Assembly: GCF_001953985.1 (NCBI RefSeq) | Contig: NZ_MBEI01000051.1 | Span: forward strand, 62,001-126,000 | Source: Mycobacterium colombiense | GTDB lineage: Bacteria > Actinomycetota > Actinomycetes > Mycobacteriales > Mycobacteriaceae | Direction of reading: 5' to 3' | DNA length: 64,000 nucleotides | The notes under the pieces: generated by a model | Told to the model about the DNA's origin: nothing | Seen by the model: only the letters and a program-made list of their open reading frames with translations | Database searches by the model: none | Translations under genes and position numbers: made by a program | Part shown: positions 31,934 to 39,707 of the stretch, in pieces | Position numbering within the stretch: the first letter of the stretch is position 1 | Layout of the letters: every line of letters begins with the position of its first letter

Positions 31934-31963
31934 TTGGCGGCTAGAGGCTGGCGACGCTAGCAT
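31934..31963 (+). promoter_or_regulatory. Promoter candidate for the mutS-like pair
   Basis: TTGGCG (31934-31939), 18 nt, TAGCAT (31958-31963). This sigma-A-like pair ends 7 nt before the first base of the riboswitch, placing transcription start at the aptamer. Confidence 0.5.
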
Positions 31964-31970
31964 CGTGAAA

Positions 31971-32016
31971 GGCGATGAAGCTCGCCTCGACCGCCGCCCG
32001 GCTGATGGCTTCTACC
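31971..32016 (+). promoter_or_regulatory. Fluoride (crcB motif) riboswitch, mutS-like leader
   Basis: GGCG-ATGAAGCT-CGCC stem-loop, linker TCGACC, short stem GCC/GGC, then TGATGGCTTCTACC. Loop GAAGC pairs with GCTTC as the pseudoknot. It matches the crystallised Thermotoga petrophila aptamer at all the conserved positions I remember. The 3' strand (32008-32016) can instead pair with GGTAGAGGC at 32032-32040, which holds the GAGG ribosome-binding site. Fluoride binding should thus free the site: a translational ON switch. Confidence 0.9.
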
Positions 32017-32042
32017 CGTTGAACCGTGCATGGTAGAGGCAG

Positions 32043-33593
32043 GTGAGCGGCAAGATGACCTCATTCAAGAGCATCCTGTTCATGCACCCGGATGCTGGCG
32101 CGGGTATCGATGATCTCACTACGCCAGAGTGTTTCTCGGATCTGTATCTGGACCAGATCGTCAACGATGTCGTCCGGGGCAACGCCGACGAACATCTCGA
32201 TCGTTACTTCTGCCTCCCCCTGCATGACATTTCGGCTGTTATCTACCGCCATGACGTCTTCCGGGACATGGAGCGTGACGACGTACGCGCGCCGATCGAA
32301 GCATTTGTCCGGGGCATGCGTACCATGCGGCAACGGCTCGACCGGGCCGGGCGGCTCTGGCATCCATTGCAACGGCAGGGCTGGTTTGTGTATGCAGTCG
32401 AGGCGTTTTGCGACGCGGTGGCCAAGCTGCGCGACGAATTAGAAGGCACCACCCTGTCGTCGCAAGGTCTACGTGAGTTCGCCGAGTATGTCGCGTCTTA
32501 CGTGAATAGTGGTCGATTTCGGATGCTGGTCGCCGAAATCGGCGACATGCAAGCCAAATTGAGCAAGATCCGCTATGTGGTGCATATCGATGGGCTGAAG
32601 GTCCACGTCGATCGCTATGACGGCCAACCCGATTACAGCCTCGACATCGCCGCGACCTTCGAGCGGTTCGCCTCCGAAACGGTCAAGGATTATCACGTGC
32701 GGATGAAGGATTTCCCCGACATGAACCACGTGGAAGAGCAGGTTTTGCAGTGCGTTGCCAAGCTGTATCCCGAGCAGTTTAAGCACCTCGACGCATTCTG
32801 CACTCAGCATCGGACCTACTTGGATGCCACCATCGCACGATTCCACCGCGAGGTGAACTTCTACCTTTCCTACCTCACATTCATCCGCCGCTTCACTGAC
32901 GCCGGGCTGAGGTTCAGCTATCCAAGTATCACCGATGATCCGGGTTCAATATATGCCGAGGATGCCTTCGATCTCGCACTAGCGGCGAAGGCAGTAAAGG
33001 ACGGTAACACTGTGGTGTGCAATGACTTTCGCCTCGAAGGACCCGAGCGGATCTTTGTGATTACCGGACCCAATCAGGGCGGCAAGACCACATTGGCACG
33101 CACGATCGGCCAGCTGTCGTATCTGGCGACACTCGGTTGCCCCGTGCCGGCCGGCGGAGCCACACTGACGCTGCCCGACGATATCTACACGCACTTCGAG
33201 CGCGAGGAAACCCTGGACACGCTGCACGGCAAGCTCGACAACGAACTGGTGCGAATTCACGAAATCCTGTCACGGGCCACTCCCACGTCCATCATCGTGA
33301 TGAACGAAAGCTTCTCGTCCACCACCGTGGATGACTCCCTGCAGATCGGCGCCGAAGTCCTCGAACGGATTATCGCGCTCGACTGCGTGGCGGTTTACGT
33401 CACCTTCCTTGACGAGCTCGCGAGCCTGCATCGAGCGTGCGTCAGCATGGTCGCTGAAGTGGCATACGACGATCCCACAAGGCGCACCTTCAAATTCACG
33501 CGACGGCCGGCCGACGGCCTCGCCCACGCGGCTGCACTGGCAGACAAATACGGTCTCGCGCGCGATGTGCTGGTGCGGAGGATTGGCCAATGA
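32043..33593 (+). CDS. MutS-family ATPase, first of a tandem pair
   Basis: 516 residues. An N-terminal helical region is followed by a MutS domain V ATPase: Walker A GPNQGGKTTLA at about residue 341, and a Walker B-like strand IIVMNESFSST at about 416, where the usual Asp is Asn. There is no mismatch-recognition domain with a Phe-x-Glu motif, so this is not a classical MutS; it resembles the short MutS-like families without a defined repair role. GTG 32043 is only 3 nt from GAGG; ATG 32055 in frame is an alternative. It sits directly behind a fluoride riboswitch and its stop overlaps the next start (ATGA). Confidence 0.85.
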   Translation: MSGKMTSFKSILFMHPDAGAGIDDLTTPECFSDLYLDQIVNDVVRGNADEHLDRYFCLPLHDISAVIYRHDVFRDMERDDVRAPIEAFVRGMRTMRQRLDRAGRLWHPLQRQGWFVYAVEAFCDAVAKLRDELEGTTLSSQGLREFAEYVASYVNSGRFRMLVAEIGDMQAKLSKIRYVVHIDGLKVHVDRYDGQPDYSLDIAATFERFASETVKDYHVRMKDFPDMNHVEEQVLQCVAKLYPEQFKHLDAFCTQHRTYLDATIARFHREVNFYLSYLTFIRRFTDAGLRFSYPSITDDPGSIYAEDAFDLALAAKAVKDGNTVVCNDFRLEGPERIFVITGPNQGGKTTLARTIGQLSYLATLGCPVPAGGATLTLPDDIYTHFEREETLDTLHGKLDNELVRIHEILSRATPTSIIVMNESFSSTTVDDSLQIGAEVLERIIALDCVAVYVTFLDELASLHRACVSMVAEVAYDDPTRRTFKFTRRPADGLAHAAALADKYGLARDVLVRRIGQ

Positions 33594-35095
33594 AAGTCCG
33601 ATTGCTGCACCCCGAACGCGACATTGACTTGTCACCGCGGCTGCCCAACACGCTGACATTTCTCACCGAGGATGATCTGGAGCTTCAGAGGCTCTATAAG
33701 GCCATGGCGGGCGGCGACTCTTTTCTGCTCGAAGTCGCCAAGAAGGTGGTCCCGCTCAGTGTGTCCGACCCCGACGTCATCGTCTATCGCCAGCACATAC
33801 TTGCCGATTGCCTGGCGAATCGCGATGTTGTCGAGCACATGTACGCGATCGCTGTCGAAGGTGACGAGGTGCGGCGCAAGGTGTACCTGGCCGGTTTGGT
33901 GTTCCGTGATCCCGGCCAAATCCTGAGCGGATCCGTGCGGCTGCTAGGACCGCTGGTGGATAACCTCAAAGAATTGCGCAGACTCTGCGACGAGCATGCA
34001 GACCGATTTCGTTCGGGCGGATTACGCCAGCTGACGACAATGATCGCCGATCAGCTTACCGACGACTACTTGCGGCAACTCGTCGAGCACCTCACCGAGC
34101 TGAACCTCCCACGGGGCACACTGCTTTCGGCAACACTGGGGCCGGGTAACAAGGGGCACGATCACACGCTGCATGTGCCGCCGCGACGAGGCTGGTGGGA
34201 CAAACTCACTGGAAACCACACCGGCTATGGTTTTGAACTCGATCCACACGACGAGGCCGGCTCACAGGCGCTGGCCGATTTGGCCGGCAAGGCTCTCAAC
34301 GACATTGCCAACACAGTCACCCAATCCGCCGACCACGTGCGAGGATTCTTCGGGCGGCTGCGCACCGAGCTGGCGTTCTACTTGGGGTGTGTGAACCTGT
34401 ACGACAGGCTCACCAAAGCCGGTGTGCCGACTTGCTTCCCGGAGCCGACCCCCATCGGCACACGAACCTTCACATGCCGTGATCTCCGCGATGTTGGTCT
34501 CTGCCTGGCTACCGAAAAGCCCGTGTCCGGTAACGCCATTGACGCCGACGGCGCCTCCCTGATCGTGCTTACCGGTGCCAACGAGGGCGGCAAGTCGACG
34601 TTCCTGCGTAGCGTCGGCACCGCGCAACTGATGATACAGGCGGGCATGTTCGTCACAGCGCAATCGCTGCGCACGAACGTCGTCAACGGCGTGTTCACCC
34701 ACTTCAAACGCGAAGAAGACGACACCATGACGCACGGCAAATTCGATGAGGAACTAGCCCGGATGAGCGCGATCGTCGACGTCGTCGGGCGGCAGTCGAT
34801 GCTGCTGTGCAACGAGTCGTTTGCGTCGACCAATGAACGCGAGGGAGCCGAGATCGCCCGCGGGATCATTGACGCGATGCTCGAATGTGGCGTCAAGGTG
34901 GTATACGTGACCCACATGTATGATCTCGCGCACGGCCTGTATCGGCGCGAAGACGCTGAGTATTTGTTCCTTCGCGCCGAGCGACGCCCCGATGGCGTGC
35001 GCACCTTCCGGATGACACCCGCCGAGCCCAAACCCACTAGCTACGGCGGCGACTCGTTCCGGCGCGTGTTCGGTGCGCCAGCCGGTGCACAGTAA
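33590..35095 (+). CDS. MutS-family ATPase, second of a tandem pair
   Basis: 501 residues, same layout as the preceding gene. Walker A GANEGGKSTFL at about residue 326, the Walker B-like strand MLLCNESFASTNEREG at about 403 (again Asn for Asp), and the following EIARGIIDAML helix. The central helical region (ELAFYLGCVNLYDRL) matches the clamp/lever part of MutS. The ATGA overlap with the first gene implies tight co-translation and suggests the pair forms a heterodimer, by analogy with MutS dimers sharing two ATPase sites. Expression follows the upstream fluoride riboswitch. Confidence 0.85.
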   Translation: MKVRLLHPERDIDLSPRLPNTLTFLTEDDLELQRLYKAMAGGDSFLLEVAKKVVPLSVSDPDVIVYRQHILADCLANRDVVEHMYAIAVEGDEVRRKVYLAGLVFRDPGQILSGSVRLLGPLVDNLKELRRLCDEHADRFRSGGLRQLTTMIADQLTDDYLRQLVEHLTELNLPRGTLLSATLGPGNKGHDHTLHVPPRRGWWDKLTGNHTGYGFELDPHDEAGSQALADLAGKALNDIANTVTQSADHVRGFFGRLRTELAFYLGCVNLYDRLTKAGVPTCFPEPTPIGTRTFTCRDLRDVGLCLATEKPVSGNAIDADGASLIVLTGANEGGKSTFLRSVGTAQLMIQAGMFVTAQSLRTNVVNGVFTHFKREEDDTMTHGKFDEELARMSAIVDVVGRQSMLLCNESFASTNEREGAEIARGIIDAMLECGVKVVYVTHMYDLAHGLYRREDAEYLFLRAERRPDGVRTFRMTPAEPKPTSYGGDSFRRVFGAPAGAQ

Positions 35096-35127
35096 GAATT
35101 GCAACGAGGGTAAGCCAATTTGGTGTC

Positions 35128-35394
35128 ATGCACGAGGATTTGGGGATCGGAATGTACGTGCTCACCGTCACGACCTTCGCGGACACCTGCTCGGGGCGCT
35201 CACGCACCGTCTCGGTCTACGACAGTTACCAGGCCGCGCGTGCGGGTGCCGGTGGGAGTGCTGCCGTGGACCATCTGACGGTTGACACCCGGCACTGCTG
35301 GAAGGTGGGCGCAGAGGTTGTCGCTGCGGATGGCGTGTTCGTTGACAGTGATGGCGTGGCATTGTTTGGTTTCCGCATTACGCAAGAGTCCTGA
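35128..35394 (+). CDS. Small hypothetical protein after the MutS-like pair
   Basis: 88 residues from ATG 35128 (or 80 from ATG 35152). It contains YVLTVTTFADTCSGRSRTVS, then YDSYQAARAGAGGSAAVDHL and VVAADGVFVDSDGVALFGFR; probably a small beta-rich domain. It lies 32 nt after the second MutS-like gene and is likely in its operon. No family recognised. Confidence 0.5.
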   Translation: MHEDLGIGMYVLTVTTFADTCSGRSRTVSVYDSYQAARAGAGGSAAVDHLTVDTRHCWKVGAEVVAADGVFVDSDGVALFGFRITQES

Positions 35395-35459
35395 TCGGAC
35401 GCCACGCACTCGTTCCGGTCGCATGTTCGGGAGGCACCTGACGGTGCCAGTTACCGCAA

Positions 35460-36695
35460 TCAGGCTGACTCAGAGTCGAATCGGTGATCAGCCGGGCGAC
35501 GCAGCATGCCCGAGGCCAGAACCGCAACGAACATCCACGCGGCCGCATAGGCGAACGCGGCCGCCGGGGAAATTACCGTGTACAAAACCCCAGCAACCAT
35601 CGTAGCGATGACATCACCCCCCGCCTGCACCACGCCCAAGACACCGAATCCGCTGCCGCGCAGGTGGTCCGGTAGCAGCTGAGCCACCACCGTGGATTCG
35701 GTGGGTTCGGCCAGCCCGATGCCCGCCCCGGCGGCGCCGAAGGCCACCACAAGGAGCCATATGCTGTGCGCGCCCGCAGCGAAGAGCCCGTACCCGATCA
35801 CGTAGACCGCGGCCCCGGTGGCGAAGACGATGCGTGGCCCAGCACGGTCATACCATCGGCCCGCAACCAACGAGGCAAGCGTCGCGATCATGTTGTGGCT
35901 GGCGTAAATCAAGATTGCAAGCGACGTGGCCGCGGTGACCGATCGGTATGGCGTGCTCAGTAGCTGGGTGGCACGAAGGATCAGCAGTGTGGTCGCGACG
36001 TTGCCAAACTCAAAAAGCGCCACCGGCGCCAGCGCGCGAAGCATTCCGGCGTTGCGCAAGGCCGCCAAATCAAGCCGGCGCCGCGCTGCTACACCGTTAG
36101 CACGGGTGTGCCGCCGGCCCTCCCGCGCGGCCACAAAGATCGCGATGGCGGCGAATACACCTGGGATTGCGGCCAACAGCAGAGCCGAGCGCACACCCAC
36201 CCAAGCCACGAGGCCGGCCGCCAGCAGCGGCCCAGCTACCGCGCCCAGATTGTCACCTGCGCGCTCGAGGCCGAACGCTCGCCCGTGGGCCGCGGTCGGG
36301 GTAATCGACGCGAGTAGAGCGTCGCGCGAGGGTGAACGCAACCCACGAGACACCCATGCCAGCGCACGCAACACCCCTGCCTGCCATACCGTGGCCGCCA
36401 GCCCGATGGCCCCCGTGGCAACAGCGGTGCCGAGGTAGCCACCGGATGCGGTGCGCGCTCGCTTGCGCGGATCATTGGCCAGCGGCCCGCCAACGAGCTG
36501 CATCACCCCAACCAGCGCGTCGCTGAAGCCATCAATCACGCCCAGGGCCGCCGCGGAACCGTGCAGCGTGCTCGTCAAGAATGTCGGCAGCAGCGCGGTC
36601 GTAATTTCGTGGCCGGAGTCGGAGAAGAAACTCGCCGCCCCGACGGCGCCGACACCGGGCGTCAACCAACGCTCGTCGGACCTCACGCGAGTCAT
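35460..36695 (-). CDS. Major facilitator superfamily transporter
   Basis: About 411 residues with 12 predicted hydrophobic segments. The motif-A-like loop is GGPLANDPRKRARTA after TM2, with a second related loop VAGRWYDRAGPR in the C-terminal half. RGLRSPSRDALLASITP and GRAFGLERAGDNLGAVAGPL mark a common bacterial MFS subgroup. The start ATG 36695 overlaps the stop of the histidine phosphatase (ATGA); an in-frame start at 36728 is less likely. The operon begins with a fluoride riboswitch, so transport linked to fluoride stress is inferred. No known fluoride exporter has this fold. Confidence 0.85.
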   Translation of the reverse strand: MTRVRSDERWLTPGVGAVGAASFFSDSGHEITTALLPTFLTSTLHGSAAALGVIDGFSDALVGVMQLVGGPLANDPRKRARTASGGYLGTAVATGAIGLAATVWQAGVLRALAWVSRGLRSPSRDALLASITPTAAHGRAFGLERAGDNLGAVAGPLLAAGLVAWVGVRSALLLAAIPGVFAAIAIFVAAREGRRHTRANGVAARRRLDLAALRNAGMLRALAPVALFEFGNVATTLLILRATQLLSTPYRSVTAATSLAILIYASHNMIATLASLVAGRWYDRAGPRIVFATGAAVYVIGYGLFAAGAHSIWLLVVAFGAAGAGIGLAEPTESTVVAQLLPDHLRGSGFGVLGVVQAGGDVIATMVAGVLYTVISPAAAFAYAAAWMFVAVLASGMLRRPADHRFDSESA

Positions 36696-37264
36696 TCCGG
36701 CTTGCGATCGTAAAAATCGACTCGCCACCCTGCACCGCTGCGGCTGAGCTGGTTGTAGCAGGCCGTGCGCTGCTCGATGCCCTCCAGAGCGGGATCGAGC
36801 ATTCGAAGGAGCGCGGTGTTGAACGCATCATGAGAAACCATGACCAGCGGCCCATCGCGGTATTCGTCGGCCAACTCGATGAATGCCGCCAATGCACGCG
36901 CAGCTACCGCGTCTGCCGGCTCGACGCCAGGTGCGGCATCGACGCTGCCGAACCGTTGTTCGACCTCGGCGCGTGGCTGACCGGTCCACGGCCCATAGTC
37001 GCGATCGTTGAGCCGCTGATCGACCTCGACGCGGACGTGTGACGCGGCGCCGATCGCTTCTCCGGTGGATACCGCCCGCTGCAGTGGACTGCTGATAACT
37101 ACCGTCGGCCGAAACGCGGCGAGCGCCTCGCCGAGGCGCTTGGCCTCCGCCTGCCCAACGTCGTCGAGCGGGGGGTCGGATAGGCCGCGTAATCGTCCGT
37201 CAGCGTTGAGTGCGGTGCGTCCATGCCGGGCCAAATAGACCCGGTCGATACCGCTGGCAGGCAT
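36692..37264 (-). CDS. Histidine phosphatase (phosphoglycerate-mutase-like)
   Basis: 190 residues, histidine phosphatase superfamily branch 1. The catalytic motif is YLARHGRTALN at about residue 10; SSPLQRAVSTGEAI, the DYGPWTGQPRAEVEQRFG segment and VSHDAF (second catalytic His at about 142) complete the active site. Branch members include cofactor-dependent phosphoglycerate mutases and small-metabolite phosphatases; the exact substrate is unknown. First gene of a two-gene operon with the MFS transporter. ATG 37264 has AAGGAG 4 nt upstream, itself part of the riboswitch expression platform. Confidence 0.88.
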   Translation of the reverse strand: MPASGIDRVYLARHGRTALNADGRLRGLSDPPLDDVGQAEAKRLGEALAAFRPTVVISSPLQRAVSTGEAIGAASHVRVEVDQRLNDRDYGPWTGQPRAEVEQRFGSVDAAPGVEPADAVAARALAAFIELADEYRDGPLVMVSHDAFNTALLRMLDPALEGIEQRTACYNQLSRSGAGWRVDFYDRKPE

Positions 37265-37280
37265 GGCTCTCCTTCCGTTC

Positions 37281-37347
37281 GTTAGGAGCCATCAACCCGT
37301 CTGGGCGGTTCGGACACGTAGCGTCATCCCGGCGGAGATCCATCGCC
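37281..37347 (-). promoter_or_regulatory. Fluoride (crcB motif) riboswitch, phosphatase-MFS leader
   Basis: On the minus strand: GGCG-ATGGATCTC-CGCC stem-loop, an inserted ~19-nt arm, ACC, stem GCCC/GGGT, then TGATGGCTCCTAAC. The pseudoknot GGATCT with GGCTCC has one mismatch. GGCTCCT (37284-37290) can alternatively pair with AGGAGAGCC (37265-37273), which contains the ribosome-binding site, so a translational ON switch is predicted. A candidate promoter is TTGGCG (37380-37385), 19 nt, TAGGCT (37355-37360), 7 nt before the aptamer, as at the mutS-like leader. Confidence 0.85.
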
Positions 37348-37441
37348 GCGAGCAAGCCTACCGGCCAAGCCATACCGGTCGCCAAGGGGCGACGGGAGCC
37401 ACCCTCGGCGCGCCCTCAGTAGCCGACCACAACGGTGTCGC

Positions 37442-37470
37442 TTGACCGGCCGTAGGACTGTTGATTAACT
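37442..37470 (+). promoter_or_regulatory. Promoter candidate for the Nudix-hydrogenase-like operon
   Basis: TTGACC (37442-37447), 17 nt, TTAACT (37465-37470). The -10 element is imperfect, but placing a start near 37477 would put it shortly before the riboswitch. Confidence 0.35.
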
Positions 37471-37488
37471 GATACCAACTGGATGACT

Positions 37489-37547
37489 GGCGATGGTGCC
37501 CGCCCGGAAGGTGACTTCCGAACCGCCACAAGGCTGATGGCCCCTGC
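37489..37547 (+). promoter_or_regulatory. Fluoride (crcB motif) riboswitch, Nudix-hydrogenase-like operon leader
   Basis: GGCG-ATGGTGCC-CGCC stem-loop, an inserted hairpin (CGGAAG...CTTCCG), AACC, stem GCC/GGC, then TGATGGCCCCTGC. The loop GGTGCC pairs with GGCCCC with one mismatch. The inserted arm corresponds to the variable position also filled in the phosphatase leader. Its 3' end is the 5' strand of the terminator at 37539-37582. Confidence 0.9.
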
Positions 37548-37582
37548 GAACAAAGGAGTCGCAGGTGGCCTTTATTGCTTTT
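37539..37582 (+). terminator. Intrinsic terminator overlapping the riboswitch (expression platform)
   Basis: GGCCCCTGCGA (37539-37549) pairs with TCGCAGGTGGCC (37559-37570), 11 bp with one bulged T, followed by TTTATTGCTTTT. The 5' strand is the GGCCCCTGC of the aptamer's pseudoknot, so aptamer and terminator are mutually exclusive: fluoride should permit read-through into the operon. Confidence 0.85.
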
Positions 37583-37608
37583 GGGACGCACCCGGGCGCG
37601 GCAGCTCG

Positions 37609-38064
37609 ATGACATCGGTGGAAGATTCGCCGGTTGAATTGCGTTGTGCAGTAGCGGTCGTCCGTGGTGATGCTGTCCTGTTGGTGCAGCGTTTCGATCG
37701 CGGTGATTGGGTACTGCCCGGCGGCCGTCCACACCCACACGAGGGGCTAGCATCATGCGCGCGGCGCGAAACCCGTGAAGAGACGGGTCTCGACGTCTTC
37801 CCAAACAGATGCGCCCTGGTCCTAGAGGTCAATGACCCCGTCAACCATCATCGCGTCGTCGAAATCATCTTCATCGCCGAAGAATTCGACACCGCTTCGC
37901 GGCTGGCGGGCGAACCGGGCCGTCAGCCCGCATGGGTCCGATGGGACGAACTGAAGACACTCATCCTGCGCCCGCCGATCGCCGGCTTCCTCCCCGACCT
38001 GCGCCGTGGCGGTTACGCCCGCTACCTCGGCAACATGTGGCGCCCGGATTGGGGCGATCGATGA
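37609..38064 (+). CDS. Nudix hydrolase, first gene of the hydrogenase-like operon
   Basis: 151 residues. The full Nudix box is present: G-x5-E-x7-REtxEExGL in GRPHPHEGLASCARRETREE followed by TGLD. Nudix enzymes hydrolyse nucleoside diphosphates linked to another moiety, with Mg2+. I start at ATG 37609, after the riboswitch terminator; an in-frame ATG at 37483 would lie inside the riboswitch. The stop overlaps the start of the HycD-like gene (ATGA). As a Mg-phosphate enzyme under fluoride control it may repair or clear a fluoride-induced metabolite; the substrate is unknown. Confidence 0.85.
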   Translation: MTSVEDSPVELRCAVAVVRGDAVLLVQRFDRGDWVLPGGRPHPHEGLASCARRETREETGLDVFPNRCALVLEVNDPVNHHRVVEIIFIAEEFDTASRLAGEPGRQPAWVRWDELKTLILRPPIAGFLPDLRRGGYARYLGNMWRPDWGDR

Positions 38065-39020
38065 CGAGTCTGCCGCTGCCGTTCGTGCAGGTGCTGCAGG
38101 TGCTGACCGTGGCGGCCGGCGCACCGGCGGTTACCGGGCTCATCGCCTGGTTTGAGGCCAGGCTGCAGGGCCGGCGCGGTCCGCGGATCCTGCAGCCGTA
38201 TTTCGACCTGTCCAAGCTCTTTGCCAAGGAGAGCCTCACACCGGTGGGCGCCGGACCGTTCTTTCGGCTGGCACCGGTGATGTCCCTCGCCTGCTACCTG
38301 ACGGTTCCGATGCTGATTCCGGTACTGACGAGCTACCCGCTGCCGCTGGGCTACATGGGCGATATCCTCGGTGGCGGCCTCATTCTCGCGTTCGCGAGCT
38401 TCGTCGTCGCGGTCGCAGCGGCCGAAACAGGTGACAGCTATGCGCAATTAGCGTCCAGTCGCGCCAAGACTTTTGCTGCAATCACCGAGCCGGTAATGCT
38501 GCTTGTGTTCTTCGCTGTCGCGTCGATCACCACGACGGATTTGCCCTATGTGCTCGGCGCGACGGTGCGCAGCGGCCCCGACCAGATCGTGCGCCCAGCG
38601 CACCTGCTGGCCTCCGCAGCGTTGTTTATGGTGATTCTGTACGAAACCGGCCGAATTCCTGTCGAAACCCACACTGGCACTACGGAATTTGGGATGATTG
38701 AAACGGGTCGGTCCTTCGAGTATTCCGGCCCAGATCTGGCGCTGCTGCATTGGGGCTCGGCGGCCAAACAGCTTGTCCTGTATGTAATTCTCCTGAACGT
38801 TTTCGTCGCCCCCTGGGGCATGGCGTCGACTACGCATCCGCTTGACGTTGCGTTGGCGGTCCCGGCGCTATTGGGCAAGGCGGCGCTGCTTGGATGCGTG
38901 ATCGCGGTGTTGGACAACAGTTTCGCCAAACTTCGGCTGTTCAAGATCACCGAGTTCGTCTCGGCCGCCCTACTGCTCTCGGTTCTCGCGGTATTCACTC
39001 TGTATTTAGGAGGTGGCTAA
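38061..39020 (+). CDS. HycD/HyfC/NuoH-like membrane subunit of hydrogenase-4-type complex
   Basis: 319 residues, eight or so membrane segments. GLIAWFEARLQGRRGPRILQ followed by PYFDLSKLFAKE is the NuoH/HycD hallmark loop, and GRIPVETHTGTTEFGMIETG the second conserved loop. In complex I and group 4 hydrogenases this subunit couples the hydrophilic arm to the ion-pumping subunits. It matches the M. tuberculosis HycD (Rv0084) family. ATG 38061 overlaps the Nudix stop, and its own stop overlaps the next start (TAATG), showing one compact operon. Confidence 0.92.
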   Translation: MTSLPLPFVQVLQVLTVAAGAPAVTGLIAWFEARLQGRRGPRILQPYFDLSKLFAKESLTPVGAGPFFRLAPVMSLACYLTVPMLIPVLTSYPLPLGYMGDILGGGLILAFASFVVAVAAAETGDSYAQLASSRAKTFAAITEPVMLLVFFAVASITTTDLPYVLGATVRSGPDQIVRPAHLLASAALFMVILYETGRIPVETHTGTTEFGMIETGRSFEYSGPDLALLHWGSAAKQLVLYVILLNVFVAPWGMASTTHPLDVALAVPALLGKAALLGCVIAVLDNSFAKLRLFKITEFVSAALLLSVLAVFTLYLGGG

Positions 39021-39703
39021 TGAGCGCGCTGGCGGCCAGCCAGACCGTGCCCACCGTGTTCGACGGTATCGCGAACACCGTCGCGGTCGTCGTGCTGCTG
39101 CTCGAATTCGGGATGCTGCGCGCGACGCTGCTGCGCTCCCAGGTGCGCCTGTACGCAGGACAATCCCTGGCGGTGAGCGTGCTGGCCGCGGTCGTTGCCT
39201 ACGGCCGCAATGTTCCCGAACTGTATGCACTGGCAGTCCTTTCACTACTGCTTAAGGTGGTCGTAGTCCCTCTGGTTGTGCTGGCGCTCTTGCGCGACGC
39301 GCGCGCGGAGATCGCCGGCAGCGGCGCAGTTGGAGTGGCCAACCAGGTGCTGGTGGCCATCGGTATCACCGGATTCGGGTTCTTCTCCGTAGGAATACTC
39401 GGGATTCACTCATCGGTGCTACCCACAACCGCGCTGAGCCTCTCGGTGGCCGTGGTCTTGGTCGCGTTCGTGCTGATGATCATGCGCCGCGACGTCGTGA
39501 GCCAAGCCATCGGATTCTTCTCTCTGGAGAACGGCGTCTCGCTCGCCAGCCTCGTGGTTGCGGCAGGCATGCCGCTGATTCTCGAAGTGGCGTTCCTGTT
39601 CGATCTGCTCGTCGCGGTCGTGGTCTTCGGCGTGCTGATGCGCACACATCACCGCCGCACCCGCTCACTATCCACCGAAACCCTGGACCGGCTGAGGGGA
39701 TAG
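39020..39703 (+). CDS. HycP/HyfE-like membrane subunit
   Basis: 227 residues with seven hydrophobic segments. It resembles HyfE and M. tuberculosis HycP (Rv0085, about 220 residues): VVLLLEFGMLRATLLRSQVR, VFVLMIMRR-type loop, FFSLENGVSLASLVVAAGMP and FDLLVAVVVFGVLM. HyfE-type subunits correspond to NuoK with extra segments. ATG 39020 has a strong AGGAGG site 5 nt upstream and overlaps the HycD-like stop. Confidence 0.88.
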   Translation: MSALAASQTVPTVFDGIANTVAVVVLLLEFGMLRATLLRSQVRLYAGQSLAVSVLAAVVAYGRNVPELYALAVLSLLLKVVVVPLVVLALLRDARAEIAGSGAVGVANQVLVAIGITGFGFFSVGILGIHSSVLPTTALSLSVAVVLVAFVLMIMRRDVVSQAIGFFSLENGVSLASLVVAAGMPLILEVAFLFDLLVAVVVFGVLMRTHHRRTRSLSTETLDRLRG

Positions 39704-39707
39704 CGAA

